DNA of 64,000 nucleotides from Pararhodobacter zhoushanensis. Lineage in GTDB: Bacteria > Pseudomonadota > Alphaproteobacteria > Rhodobacterales > Rhodobacteraceae. Positions 55,380-63,279 of the stretch are shown here, one piece after another. Under the pieces are notes generated by a model, which was given only the letters and a program-made list of their open reading frames with translations, did not search any database and was not told where the DNA came from. Every line of letters starts with the position of its first letter. Position 1 is the stretch's first letter. The stretch spans positions 310,001 to 374,000 of the forward strand of contig NZ_JAPDFL010000001.1 in assembly GCF_025949695.1 (NCBI RefSeq), written 5' to 3'. A program made the translations under genes and the position numbers.

Positions 55380-55982
55380 ATGGCGTTGTCGCAGATCCAG
55401 ATCATCCAGTCCTTGGCTGAGGCACTCTCATGGTTCGAGAAGGAGCTGAACTGGGGAGTGCCGCAGGCTGAGCTGCGGCACCTTTCTGGTCGGATTGGTG
55501 AGCTATATGCGGCGATGATAACCCGAGGCCAAATGGCGTTGGCTGTCAATCAGCCGGGCTACGACGTCGTGAGCGCCGATGGCGAGCGGATCTCGGTTAA
55601 GACAATAACGACATCATCGAATGTCACTTTCAATCCTGGAACATTCAACCAGGTAGATCGAGTCATTGTGCTTCGCATTGTCGTTGAAGAGAATGACGTG
55701 TCTATCGAAGAATTGCTGGATTGCTCTGCCGACGACGCTCGTGCCCTGATGGGGGATGCGTCAGGGCGGCTATCCTTTTCCCCCACAAAACGTTCCCGCG
55801 GGCGCGATCTTTCTGAATTGCGCGTTACGGAGGAAGGCCTTTATCGAGACATGCTGGTCAAGCAGTACGAGAACGGCACCATCGTGGTAGAGCGCGATGA
55901 CAAACCAGAGAGTCCTGCAAAACCCGCCCTTCGCCAGATCGCCAGCGAGATTGGCGTCGACATTCTGAACTCCAACTGTTGA
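55380..55982 (+). CDS. DUF6998-like / restriction-endonuclease-fold protein, C-terminus cut by IS21 element
   Basis: Protein of 200 residues from ATG 55380 (GGGGAGACGCAAGG before it). HLSGRIGELYAAMITRGQMA near residue 33, then GYDVVSADGERISVKTITTS near residue 58, resembles PD-(D/E)xK folds in which a VK(T/S) strand carries the active Lys. NPGTFNQVDRVIVLRIV near residue 85 fits the same fold. The final codons TGT TGA are bases of the IS21 end (from 55977), so the original C-terminus is missing. Lower GC than its surroundings. A defence-type or nuclease role is possible but unproven. Confidence 0.65.
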   Translation: MALSQIQIIQSLAEALSWFEKELNWGVPQAELRHLSGRIGELYAAMITRGQMALAVNQPGYDVVSADGERISVKTITTSSNVTFNPGTFNQVDRVIVLRIVVEENDVSIEELLDCSADDARALMGDASGRLSFSPTKRSRGRDLSELRVTEEGLYRDMLVKQYENGTIVVERDDKPESPAKPALRQIASEIGVDILNSNC

Positions 55983-56004
55983 TTTGCACTCAGAACTGAG
56001 CCGG
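55977..56004. repeat. IS21 left terminal inverted repeat
   Basis: Matches the reverse complement of 58497-58524 over all 28 bases. Its first six bases also supply the last Cys codon and stop of the upstream gene. Confidence 0.9.
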
Positions 56005-56048
56005 TTTTTTCACCGAGAATTGAGCCACCTCTGATTATGGTTTTTGGT

Positions 56049-56890
56049 TCATGCTGGGGTCAAGATCTGTGTTGTCTCCTTCTTTCTCTTTGCTGCGGAT
56101 GCCGCAGCTGAACTTGCCTTGAATCGGAAGCTGTCGTTTCCGGTCTCCAGGATGTGACAGCGGTGGGTAAGACGGTCGAGCAAAGCCGTGGTCATCTTGG
56201 CATCACCAAAGACCGTAGCCCATTCGCTGAAGCTGAGGTTGGTGGTGATCACCACGCTGGTGCGTTCGTAAAGCTTGCTAAGCAGATGGAACAGCAAGGC
56301 CCCACCAGACGCGCTGAACGGGAGGTAGCCCAATTCGTCAAGGATCACGAGATCGAGCTTAGTCAAGGCTTCCGCGATCTGGCCTGCTTTGCCTTTGGCC
56401 TTTTCCTGTTCGAGGGCGTTGACCAGTTCTATCGTGGAGAAGAAGCGGACCTTGCGGCGGTGGTGTTCGATCGCCTGTATGCCGAGGGCGGTGGCAACAT
56501 GGGTCTTGCCGGTGCCCGGCCCGCCAATCAGGACGACATTCTGGGCGCCATCCATGAACTCGCAGCGGTGCAGCGTTCTGACGGTCGCCTCGTTGATCTC
56601 GCTGGCGGCGAAGTCAAAGCCCGAGAGGTCCTTGTAGGCCGGGGTGAGGAGGATCAGCAAACAGTCCGGGGGACTGTTTGCCCGACGAACGCTGACTTCA
56701 TGTGATAGGCGATGGTGCGCACCTCGCGCTCGGCCAATTCGGCCTTCAGCAGTTGCGACAGCATCGGGATTGCAGCTTCAAAGGCCGGTGCGCCCTGCTC
56801 GATCAGGTCCGTGACGGCTTGGGCCATGCCATACATTTTGAGGCTGCGCAGCATGATGACGATGGCGCCGGCGGCTGGATCATGACGCAT
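56049..56890 (-). pseudogene. istB: istB, IS21 helper ATPase, split by a short palindromic insertion
   Basis: The N-terminal part (56890 to about 56693) encodes RHDPAAGAIVIMLRSLKMYG ... [16 protein letters not shown]; the C-terminal part (about 56646 to 56049) resumes at [16 protein letters not shown] and has Walker [16 protein letters not shown] and Walker [14 protein letters not shown]. Between them about 44 bases containing a perfect palindrome (56657-56681) break the frame; the N-terminal frame stops at TGA just after it. IstB normally assists IstA in target choice, so this copy may be inactive unless supplied in trans. Confidence 0.85.
56657..56681. repeat. Palindromic insertion inside istB
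   Basis: GCAAACAGTCC (56657-56667), GGG, then GGACTGTTTGC (56671-56681): 11-bp perfect arms with a 3-base centre, flanked by TCCTC/CTCAC and CGACGAACG-like bases. It sits exactly where istB lacks its normal FPAYKDL join. I see no second copy elsewhere in the window. Confidence 0.75.
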
Positions 56891-58412
56891 GGTGGCCTCC
56901 GGCGTTCTGGCTGCGCAGGCCGTCGTAACGTGCGACATTGGCCTTGGGTTCGCGGTGCAGAGCCAGCGCTTGCGGCGTGTCCAGCGGTGGCCCACCGATC
57001 ACCTTGCCGTCGACCAGCCGGTGCAGCAGGTTCAGGACATGGGTCTTGGTCGGCACGCCCTCGGTCAGTGCCAGCTCCACCGCGGTCAGCACAGCCTGTT
57101 CGTCATGCTGCAGAACGAGGGCGAGGATATCGACCATTTCCCGATCGCCACCGGGTTTGCGCAGCATGTGATCCTGCAACTGTCTGAAGGCGTGAGGCAA
57201 TTCGAGGAACGGCGCACCATTCCGAAGGGCTCCGGGCTTGCGTTGAACGACCGCAAGATAATGCCGCCAGTCATAAATCGTCCGCGGCGGCAGGTGGTGA
57301 CTGCGCTGGATCACACGGGCATGTTGGCACAAGACATTACCCTCGGCCGCCACCACCAACCGGTCCGGATAGATCCGCAAGCTGACAGGACGGTTCGCAA
57401 ATGACGCCGGAACGCTATAGCGATTGCGCTCGAAGCTGATCAGGCACGTGGGCGAGACACGCTTGCTCAGCTCAATGAAGCCGTCAAAGGCAACCGGCAG
57501 CGGCATCAGCGCGGCCTGCTCTTCAGCCCAGACATCGGCGATCGTGCCAGGCTGTTTGCCATGCGGGGTCTGCTGCCACAGCTCGAGGCAACGCTGTTCC
57601 AGCCAGGCATTCAGCGCGGTGAGGTCAGGGAAGTCCGGCATCGCTTGCAGCATCTGATGTCGGGAATCCCGAACGTTCTTCTCGACCTGGCCCTTCTCCC
57701 AGCCCGCTGCCGGATTGCAGAACTCCGGCTCATAGACATAGTGGTTCGTCATGGCAAGGAAGCGCATGTTGATCTGCCGCTCCTTGCCGCGACCGACACG
57801 ATCCACCGCCGTCTTCATGTTATCGTAGATGCCTCGGCCAGGGATGCCCCCAAAAACGCGGAAGCCGTGCCAATGGGCATCGAACAGCATCTCGTGGGTT
57901 TGCAACTGATAGGCGCGCAGCAAAAAGGCACGGCTGTGCGCCAGCTTGATATGCGCCATCTGCAGCTTTGTGCGCTCGCCGCCCAGGACAGCGAAGTCCT
58001 CGCTCCAGTCGAACTGGAAGGCATCGCCGGGGTCAAAATGCAGCGGCACAAAGGTCCCGCGCCCCGTCGCCTGCTGTTCGCGCTGCCTATCTGCCCGCCA
58101 CCGTCGCGCAAACGCTGCGACCCGGGCATAAGAGCCGGTGAAGCCAAGCGCCACGAGATCGGCATGCAGTTGCTTCACTGTGCGCCGCTGCTTGCGTGAC
58201 TTCCCGGCCTCGGTCTTCAGCCAACCCGCCAGCTTCTCGGCGAAGGGGTCAAGCTTACTTTGCCGCTCCGGTGTCGCAAATTTTGGCTCAATGGTGTTCG
58301 CCGCCAGATGCTTGGTCACGGTATTCCGCGACGCGCCTGTCAGGCGCGCGATCTCGCGGATCGACAACTTCTGCCGCAAATGCATCCGTCGGATGATGTT
58401 CAATAGTCCCAT
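56880..58412 (-). CDS. istA: IstA, IS21-family transposase
   Basis: Protein of 510 residues from ATG 58412. N-terminal HTH (LRQKLSIREIARLTGASRNT, VTKHLAANTIEPKF), then the DDE integrase-like core: FQFDWSEDFAVLGGERTKLQ with the first Asp, FRVFGGIPGRGIYDNMKTAV with the second Asp near residue 215, and EFCNPAAGWEKGQVEKNVRD with the Glu near residue 260. Apparently intact. The stop overlaps istB by 11 bases. Confidence 0.93.
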   Translation of the reverse strand: MGLLNIIRRMHLRQKLSIREIARLTGASRNTVTKHLAANTIEPKFATPERQSKLDPFAEKLAGWLKTEAGKSRKQRRTVKQLHADLVALGFTGSYARVAAFARRWRADRQREQQATGRGTFVPLHFDPGDAFQFDWSEDFAVLGGERTKLQMAHIKLAHSRAFLLRAYQLQTHEMLFDAHWHGFRVFGGIPGRGIYDNMKTAVDRVGRGKERQINMRFLAMTNHYVYEPEFCNPAAGWEKGQVEKNVRDSRHQMLQAMPDFPDLTALNAWLEQRCLELWQQTPHGKQPGTIADVWAEEQAALMPLPVAFDGFIELSKRVSPTCLISFERNRYSVPASFANRPVSLRIYPDRLVVAAEGNVLCQHARVIQRSHHLPPRTIYDWRHYLAVVQRKPGALRNGAPFLELPHAFRQLQDHMLRKPGGDREMVDILALVLQHDEQAVLTAVELALTEGVPTKTHVLNLLHRLVDGKVIGGPPLDTPQALALHREPKANVARYDGLRSQNAGGHHAS

Positions 58413-58496
58413 GTGGATCACTCCGTTGCCCCCGCCGCTCAACGCTTTGGGGAAAGGTTCACATGGCTCAGTTCTCAGTGAAAATTATCCGCCTAA

Positions 58497-58524
58497 CCGG
58501 CTCAGTTCTGAGTGCAAATCAACA
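58497..58524. repeat. IS21 right terminal inverted repeat
   Basis: Perfect partner of 55977-56004, ending TTGATTTGC in reverse with terminal CA. A GTG at 58512 inside it would start the adjacent tail-protein frame artificially. Confidence 0.9.
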
Positions 58525-59159
58525 CCAATCCCTTCAACAACCAGACCGGCCTGTGTTTTTGTCGCACCCCCGCAACCTGGACCTCAACCCCGAACGGCAG
58601 CATCTTTGTCGCGCCCCAATCCTCAACCGTGGTGGTTCGCCGCAGGAACACCAGTGGCAGCGAAGGCGATCTTGGGATGATCGATCTGGCCGCGCTGGGC
58701 CGCAATCGGTGGCCCATCACTCTGCGCCTGCGGGTCGAAGGCACCGGGACCGTCAGCGTCTTCGCCAAGGCCTGGCCCATTGGCGAGCCCGAGCCCGTCG
58801 CCTGGGATGTCACCACGACCTATACCAGCACCAACGACGCAGGCTTCTCGGTAATCGGTCGCACAGGCACCGGCTTCCCCGCTTACTTGTCGCATTTCTC
58901 GACGGGGACCGAGGGCGATAGCGCGCCGCCCCTTTATGGCGCGCTGTCGGGCATCGTGCGCGCCGACGACGCGCCGGTCTCGCGACCCGTGGTCGCTGTC
59001 GCCCGTGGGGAGCAGAAGTACCTGTTCCACGGCCAGAGCGATGGCAGCGGGGAGTTCTCGCTGCCGGCCCTCATTGGTTTTGACTACACGGTCTTCGCCC
59101 TCGATCCCCTCGCGGGGCCCTACAACGCCGCGGTGGTGGATAAGGTCGCCTTAGCGTGA
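58525..59159 (+). pseudogene. Phage tail-type protein, 5' end cut by IS21
   Basis: The frame is open into the IS end, so the listed part starts at the insertion point. About 210 residues: NNQTGLCFCRTPATWTSTPN, GMIDLAALGRNRWPITLRLR, VSVFAKAWPIGEPEPVAW, then a carboxypeptidase-regulatory-like repeat GIVRADDAPVSRPVVAVARG with DGSGEFSLPAL and YTVFALDPLAGPYNAAV. This pattern is seen in alphaproteobacterial phage tail/virion proteins. The N-terminus was lost when IS21 inserted; the neighbour on the other side (55380) is unrelated, so a rearrangement or deletion also happened. Confidence 0.7.
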
Positions 59160-59220
59160 ACGCAGTTCAGATTGCTCGTTTGGCCAGAAGCGACGAAACA
59201 CCACTGAGGATTTTGCCACC

Positions 59221-59511
59221 ATGACCCCAAGCCGCTCTGGCGAGCACCACGTTCGCATGCCCGATTCCGAGTTCGAGGACCTGCTGGCGCGCGCCGCCGA
59301 GGCCGGTGCCCAGCGCGCGCTGGCCAATGTCGGCCTCGATGGCGAGGAAGCCGCCCTCGACATCCGCGATCTGCGCTCCTTGCTCGACTGCATCCGGCTC
59401 GTACGTCGCACCGCGATGCAGACGGCCGTGCGGATGATCACCACCGGCGTCATGCTCGGCCTGCTCGCCGGGATCGCCCTCAAGCTCAAGATCTTTGGTT
59501 CAAGCCCCTAG
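59221..59511 (+). CDS. DUF6127-like phage membrane protein (possible holin)
   Basis: Protein of 96 residues: an acidic/helical N-terminus with MPDSEFEDLLARAAEAGAQR, then one C-terminal hydrophobic segment at about 68-90 (AVRMITTGVMLGLLAGIALK). Lies between the tail protein and the endolysin gene, the usual holin position in this type of module. Assignment as DUF6127 is by recall of the family pattern. Holin function is inferred from position only. Confidence 0.6.
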   Translation: MTPSRSGEHHVRMPDSEFEDLLARAAEAGAQRALANVGLDGEEAALDIRDLRSLLDCIRLVRRTAMQTAVRMITTGVMLGLLAGIALKLKIFGSSP

Positions 59512-59587
59512 CGCTACGCATAGCCCCCTTTCCCAATGCCCACCCCAACCCGCCCCAGAGGCGGGTTTTGTCTAATTGGAGGACACC

Positions 59588-60262
59588 ATGACGACCCTGA
59601 CCTATGCCCACTGGCGCGACGTCCCCGAAGCCGTCTGGCATTGGCCCAGCTTCTCTCCGGCCGAGATCGCCTGCAGGGGCACCGGCACCCTCAAGATCAA
59701 TACCGAGGCGATGGACGCGCTGCAGCGCCTGCGCAACCGGCTCGCCAAGCCGCTGATCGTGCTCTCTGCCTATCGCAGCCCGGAGCACAACCGCGCCGTC
59801 GGCGGCGCGCCGGCGTCCAGGCACATGCAGGGGACCGCCTTCGACATCGCCATGTCGAACCACGACCCAGTGGCGTTTGAGCAAGCGGCGCGCTCAGTGG
59901 GGTTTCTCGGCTTTGGGTACTACCCGCGCTCCGGCTTCATGCACATCGATCTGGGCCCAGCGCGGTCCTGGGGCGAGCCGTTTGCGGTCCGCGCGACAGC
60001 GTTTGCCACGGAGACCCCGCCAGCGCGTGAGGTGCTCGCCGACAGCCGGACACTGCGTGGGGGTGGAGCGGCGGGCGTGGCCACTGTTGGCGCCGCCGGG
60101 GTGGAGGTGGTGCAGGAGGTTATGGCTGAGGCGCAATCGTCGATCCAACCGCTGGTGCCCTATCTCGACACCCTGCGGTGGCTGTTCATCGCCGTGGCGC
60201 TGGGCGGGATTGCCATAGCGATCCACGCGCGCATCGATGACTGGAAACGGGGGCGGCGGTGA
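59588..60262 (+). CDS. Peptidase M15-type endolysin with C-terminal membrane segment
   Basis: Protein of 224 residues from ATG 59588 (GGAGGACACC before it). D-Ala-D-Ala carboxypeptidase-type core: FSPAEIACRGTGTLKINTEA, LIVLSAYRSPEHNRAVGG near residue 60 (His), ASRHMQGTAFDIAM near residue 77 (zinc His and Asp), and GFMHIDLGPARSWG near residue 117 (zinc His). Unusually for an endolysin it ends in a membrane helix at about 195-215 (LDTLRWLFIAVALGGIAIAI), as in membrane-tethered phage lysins. Overlaps the next gene by 4 bases. Confidence 0.85.
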   Translation: MTTLTYAHWRDVPEAVWHWPSFSPAEIACRGTGTLKINTEAMDALQRLRNRLAKPLIVLSAYRSPEHNRAVGGAPASRHMQGTAFDIAMSNHDPVAFEQAARSVGFLGFGYYPRSGFMHIDLGPARSWGEPFAVRATAFATETPPAREVLADSRTLRGGGAAGVATVGAAGVEVVQEVMAEAQSSIQPLVPYLDTLRWLFIAVALGGIAIAIHARIDDWKRGRR

Positions 60263-60513
60263 TCGGGTGGGTAACCGCTATCCTCACAAGCGGCCCGGCG
60301 CGCAAGGCGCTGGGCCTGATCCTCGCAGCTGCGACGGTCGCGCTGTTCATCGTCAACCTTCGCCGCGCCGGGGAACGGGCCGGTCGAGCCACGGAACGTC
60401 TCAACGCAAGGGAGAGAAACGATGCCATTCACAGACAAATGCTTGAAGCTGCCAGCCGCCGTCCCGCTGATCGCAATGCTTTGGTTGGTCGGTTGCGCGA
60501 CGGTCGGTTCTGA
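60259..60513 (+). CDS. Probable inner-membrane spanin (Rz-like)
   Basis: Protein of 84 residues from GTG 60259. One N-terminal helix at about 17-35 (LGLILAAATVALFIVNLRRA) followed by a charged helical stretch (GERAGRATERLNARERNDAI). This is the layout of an i-spanin. The next gene starts inside it in another frame and encodes a lipoprotein, which is the classical Rz/Rz1 overlap. Confidence 0.65.
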   Translation: MIGWVTAILTSGPARKALGLILAAATVALFIVNLRRAGERAGRATERLNARERNDAIHRQMLEAASRRPADRNALVGRLRDGRF

Positions 60514-60667
60514 AGTGCTGGCGCCCTGCCCGCCTGTGGTCGAGTACAGCCAAGGAGAGCAGGTGCGGGCAGCCGGAGAGATCGAAGCGCTGCGAGAGGC
60601 TACGATGACGGTTCGAATGCTCAGTGACTATGCCGTGCTGCGCGATCAGACGCGGGCGTGCAGGTAA
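60422..60667 (+). CDS. Probable outer-membrane spanin lipoprotein (Rz1-like)
   Basis: Protein of 81 residues from ATG 60422 (AGGGAGAG before it). Signal with lipobox LVGC (acylated Cys at residue 25): PAAVPLIAMLWLVGCATVGS. After the Cys comes ALREATMTVRMLSDYAVLRD. It overlaps the i-spanin-like gene by 92 bases out of frame. Known spanin pairs fuse the inner and outer membranes at the end of phage lysis. Confidence 0.6.
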   Translation: MPFTDKCLKLPAAVPLIAMLWLVGCATVGSEVLAPCPPVVEYSQGEQVRAAGEIEALREATMTVRMLSDYAVLRDQTRACR

Positions 60668-61101
60668 ACCGAAGAAAACGGAACCGGGCGTATCGTGTTA
60701 TCACCAACCGAATGAGCACGGAGCTTGCCTTGAAGTATTTGAAGGGGGATCATTTTATCATCCCTCAACGCTCAGCGACCAACCTGCCCCATCCAAACAA
60801 AGTTCTTCCGACAGCGCCGGCGGCGGTTCAAATGCGCGGCCTGCGGTTCGCTATTGTGTCAGTGCCTCCCTGAAACACACCATGGACCCGCCGATACCGG
60901 CAGGCAAATCGCGGCGGGAAAAAGCACTCCGCATGGCAATGCCTTGGCGCCCCGTGATTATCGACAGATGGACAAGTTCAAGTTCCCGGTTGTGAGCTTG
61001 ACGGGCGCCCCTACCATTTCCGCTGACCAGATTTGCATACGATGGCCCGATGGCCGCTGCACGTCAGGCCACAAGACAAAAAAGGGAGGACGACCTACAT
61101 C
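60668..61101. other. 434-base gap between phage remnant and DctP gene
   Basis: No gene I can support. Short frames (60658-60873, 60854-61105) show no family features. Probably holds the end of the prophage remnant and the promoter of the next gene; no attachment site is visible. The ribosome site AAGGGAGGA (61082-61090) belongs to the downstream gene. Confidence 0.4.
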
Positions 61102-62124
61102 ATGAAACATACATTCGGAAAAGCTCTGCTGAGCCTTGGCGCAGCAGCCGTTATTGCGGCCGGGTCGCCAACCGTCGCGACGGCACAACAAGAGCTGCGC
61201 TTTACCACCAGCGTGCCGGCGAACTCGTTCATCTATGCCAATATTCTCGAAGTCTGGGCGCAACGCGTGACCGACGATTCCGAGGGTACGATCACCGTTC
61301 GGATGTTCCCCGCCGGGACGCTGGGGCGCGATGCCTCAGGGCATCTAGACATGTTGCGTAACGGGATCGTGGATCTGGCCTATTTCATCCCCGGCTATAC
61401 GCCGGGCGCGATGACCGAAGCCACCATCGTGGAACTGCCCAACGTCGTGCCCAGCGCCACCGTCGGATCGCTCGCCGCCACGCAAATGGTGGACAACGGG
61501 TCGTGGACCGGACAGGGCATGGAGGGGGTGAAAATCCTTGGCATGTTCTCGACCGCGCCGACGCTCCTGACCACGAGTGAGCCGGTCACCTCGCTTGAGG
61601 ATGTCGCCAACATGAACCTGCGCGGCGCTGGCCCGACCTTGCTGGCCTCGATCGAGGCCCTCGGCGCTACGCCGGTCGGAGGGCTGACCGCACCGCAAAT
61701 TGCAGAGGCGCTGTCGCGCGGGTTGCTGGATGGCACGATCAACGAATGGGTCGCGCTGACTATCTTTGGCATCTCCCAGACGGCCCACAACCATCTCAAC
61801 GTGAACATGGGCGCCTCGGCGATCATGGTGGGGATGAACCGGCAGACCTATGACAGCCTTCCGGCTGCTGCTCAGGCGGCCATCGACCGCAACTCGGGCG
61901 AAGCTTTTGCGCGTCTGTGGGGCGAAGAGTTCGACGCGCGGATCGACGCCTTCCGCAGCGCCGCCGAGCAGGACGCTGACCGGACCTTTACCACCCTGTC
62001 CGATGAGGAACAGGCACGTTGGGCCGAGCGCTTGCAAACGGTCACCGACCATTGGATCGAAAGCACGCCCAACGGACAAGCGCTGTACGACGCGTATGTG
62101 GCGGCCATCGCCGCGGCGGAGTAA
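61102..62124 (+). CDS. TRAP-type solute-binding protein (orphan DctP)
   Basis: Periplasmic protein of 340 residues from ATG 61102 (AAGGGAGGA). Signal peptide cleaved after TVATA (about residue 28). Mature start QQELRFTTSVPANSFIYANI. LEDVANMNLRGAGPTLLASI near residue 170 holds the carboxylate-binding Arg, followed by ALGATPVGGLTAPQIAEAL. No DctQ/M genes lie nearby in the window, so it may share an unlinked permease. A MarR gene follows. Confidence 0.88.
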   Translation: MKHTFGKALLSLGAAAVIAAGSPTVATAQQELRFTTSVPANSFIYANILEVWAQRVTDDSEGTITVRMFPAGTLGRDASGHLDMLRNGIVDLAYFIPGYTPGAMTEATIVELPNVVPSATVGSLAATQMVDNGSWTGQGMEGVKILGMFSTAPTLLTTSEPVTSLEDVANMNLRGAGPTLLASIEALGATPVGGLTAPQIAEALSRGLLDGTINEWVALTIFGISQTAHNHLNVNMGASAIMVGMNRQTYDSLPAAAQAAIDRNSGEAFARLWGEEFDARIDAFRSAAEQDADRTFTTLSDEEQARWAERLQTVTDHWIESTPNGQALYDAYVAAIAAAE

Positions 62125-62289
62125 CCCTTTGCCGGTTGGCCGCCTCAGTGGCCAACCGGCCTTGCGCGCTTGCCGTTTCCCGGTGTCGCACAAGGAGTGG
62201 GCTGGTTGCGCTCGCCCCGCCTTGTACAGCATACTCACAAATGCCTGTGTTGCACGCAGGCCGATCGCGTTGGCGTAAAGGGCGAGACG

Positions 62290-62742
62290 GTGAGAGCGAA
62301 GGAAATTTACAGCCAGCCGGGCTATCTGTTCCGGCGGATGCACCAGGTTTCGACGGCAGCCTTCAGCGCGGTCGAGACGGAAAAGCCGCTCACCCCGGTC
62401 CAGTTTGCTGCTTTACTGACGATCCGCGACAATCCCGGCATCGACGCCACGCGGCTGGCCAGCGCGATCCGCTTTGACCGAACGACCATCGGCCATGTGA
62501 TCGGGCGGCTCGAAATCAAAGGCCTGATCATCCGCAATGAAGGCAGCCTCGACAAGCGTACCAAGCTTTTGCGCATCACCGCTGAGGGCTCGATGCTGCT
62601 GGATTCAGTCGGCCCGCGCGTGGGCGAGATCGCCGAAATCATTCTCGCGCCTCTGAAGGAAAGCGAGCGCGTGGAGCTGATGCGGATGCTGACGCTGCTC
62701 GACGCCGCAGCAAACCAGGACGTCGTTGACGGCGAAGCGTGA
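62290..62742 (+). CDS. MarR family transcriptional regulator
   Basis: Protein of 150 residues from GTG 62290; an upstream start at 62170 would add a non-homologous stretch. Winged-helix part: TPVQFAALLTIRDNPGIDAT, RLASAIRFDRTTIGHVIGRL, EIKGLIIRNEGSLDKRTKLL. C-terminal dimerisation helix ends LLDAAANQDVV. It lies between the DctP gene and the convergent RraA/monooxygenase genes and probably controls the uptake or catabolism unit nearby. Confidence 0.87.
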   Translation: MRAKEIYSQPGYLFRRMHQVSTAAFSAVETEKPLTPVQFAALLTIRDNPGIDATRLASAIRFDRTTIGHVIGRLEIKGLIIRNEGSLDKRTKLLRITAEGSMLLDSVGPRVGEIAEIILAPLKESERVELMRMLTLLDAAANQDVVDGEA

Positions 62743-62751
62743 GGACGGCGC

Positions 62752-63279
62752 CTATTCCAGCCCCTGCGGCGCGATACCCACGGGGTCCAGGAAGCGATCG
62801 CTCACCATCACCGCGTCTTCATCGCAATAGACCCATTCAGCGGGCGTTATGCTCACCTCGCCCAGTGTCAGCGTCTCGCCAAGTGTGCCCTGCGTCGGGG
62901 CCCAGCCGCGCCGCGCAGTTGTGCCCATGGCCTTGACCCCGATGTCGAGCGCATTGATCCCCCGGCTGTCGCGGATCGCACCATGGATCACCACGCCCGC
63001 CCAGCCGTTTTGCTGCGCAATCGCGGCCAGGCGGTCGCCCATCACGCCAACGCGCAGCGAGCCGCCTGCGTCAACGACCAGCACCCGGCCTGCTCCCGGT
63101 TGCGAGACGGCGTTGAGCACGGGCGTGTGGTCTTCGAAGGTACGCAGCGTTTCGGCCCGCCCCCAGAAGCTGCCGCGCTGGCCAAAGCTGCGGAACTGCA
63201 GCGCGCAGACCCGCAGCGATGCGGCGTGAACGTCGTAAAGATCGGCGGCGCAGAAGCGTTGTGGGTCGGCGTCGGTCAT
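62752..63279 (-). CDS. RraA-like protein
   Basis: Protein of 175 residues. SLRVCALQFRSFGQRGSFWG, VLVVDAGGSLRVGVMGDRLA near residue 65, and WAGVVIHGAIRDSRGINALD near residue 93 are family blocks. Members are either RNase E inhibitors (RraA) or divalent-metal aldolases such as 4-hydroxy-4-methyl-2-oxoglutarate aldolase; the GDRLA and RDS residues are shared by both. Next to an aromatic-type monooxygenase, the aldolase reading is attractive, but the residues alone do not decide. The start overlaps the monooxygenase stop by 4 bases. Confidence 0.85.
   Translation of the reverse strand: MTDADPQRFCAADLYDVHAASLRVCALQFRSFGQRGSFWGRAETLRTFEDHTPVLNAVSQPGAGRVLVVDAGGSLRVGVMGDRLAAIAQQNGWAGVVIHGAIRDSRGINALDIGVKAMGTTARRGWAPTQGTLGETLTLGEVSITPAEWVYCDEDAVMVSDRFLDPVGIAPQGLE

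Larger units (their letters stand above)
55977..58524 (-). mobile_element. IS21-family insertion sequence
   Basis: Element of 2548 bp bounded by perfect 28-bp inverted repeats (55977-56004 and 58497-58524) of the form TG...CA, starting TGTTGATTTGCACTCAGAAC. Inside each end is a second transposase-binding repeat (56011-56028 CACCGAGAATTGAGCCAC and 58462-58480), the multi-repeat ends typical of IS21. Encodes istA and a split istB on the minus strand. Flanks CCAAC and CCAAT match 4 of 5, a weak target-duplication candidate. Confidence 0.92.

Noticed and set aside
55124..55420. 98-residue frame before the DUF6998-like gene
   Set aside because: No family features, no clear ribosome site, and it overlaps the start of the better-supported gene.
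60658..60873. 71-residue frame after the spanin-like gene
   Set aside because: No motif and poor start context; likely chance.
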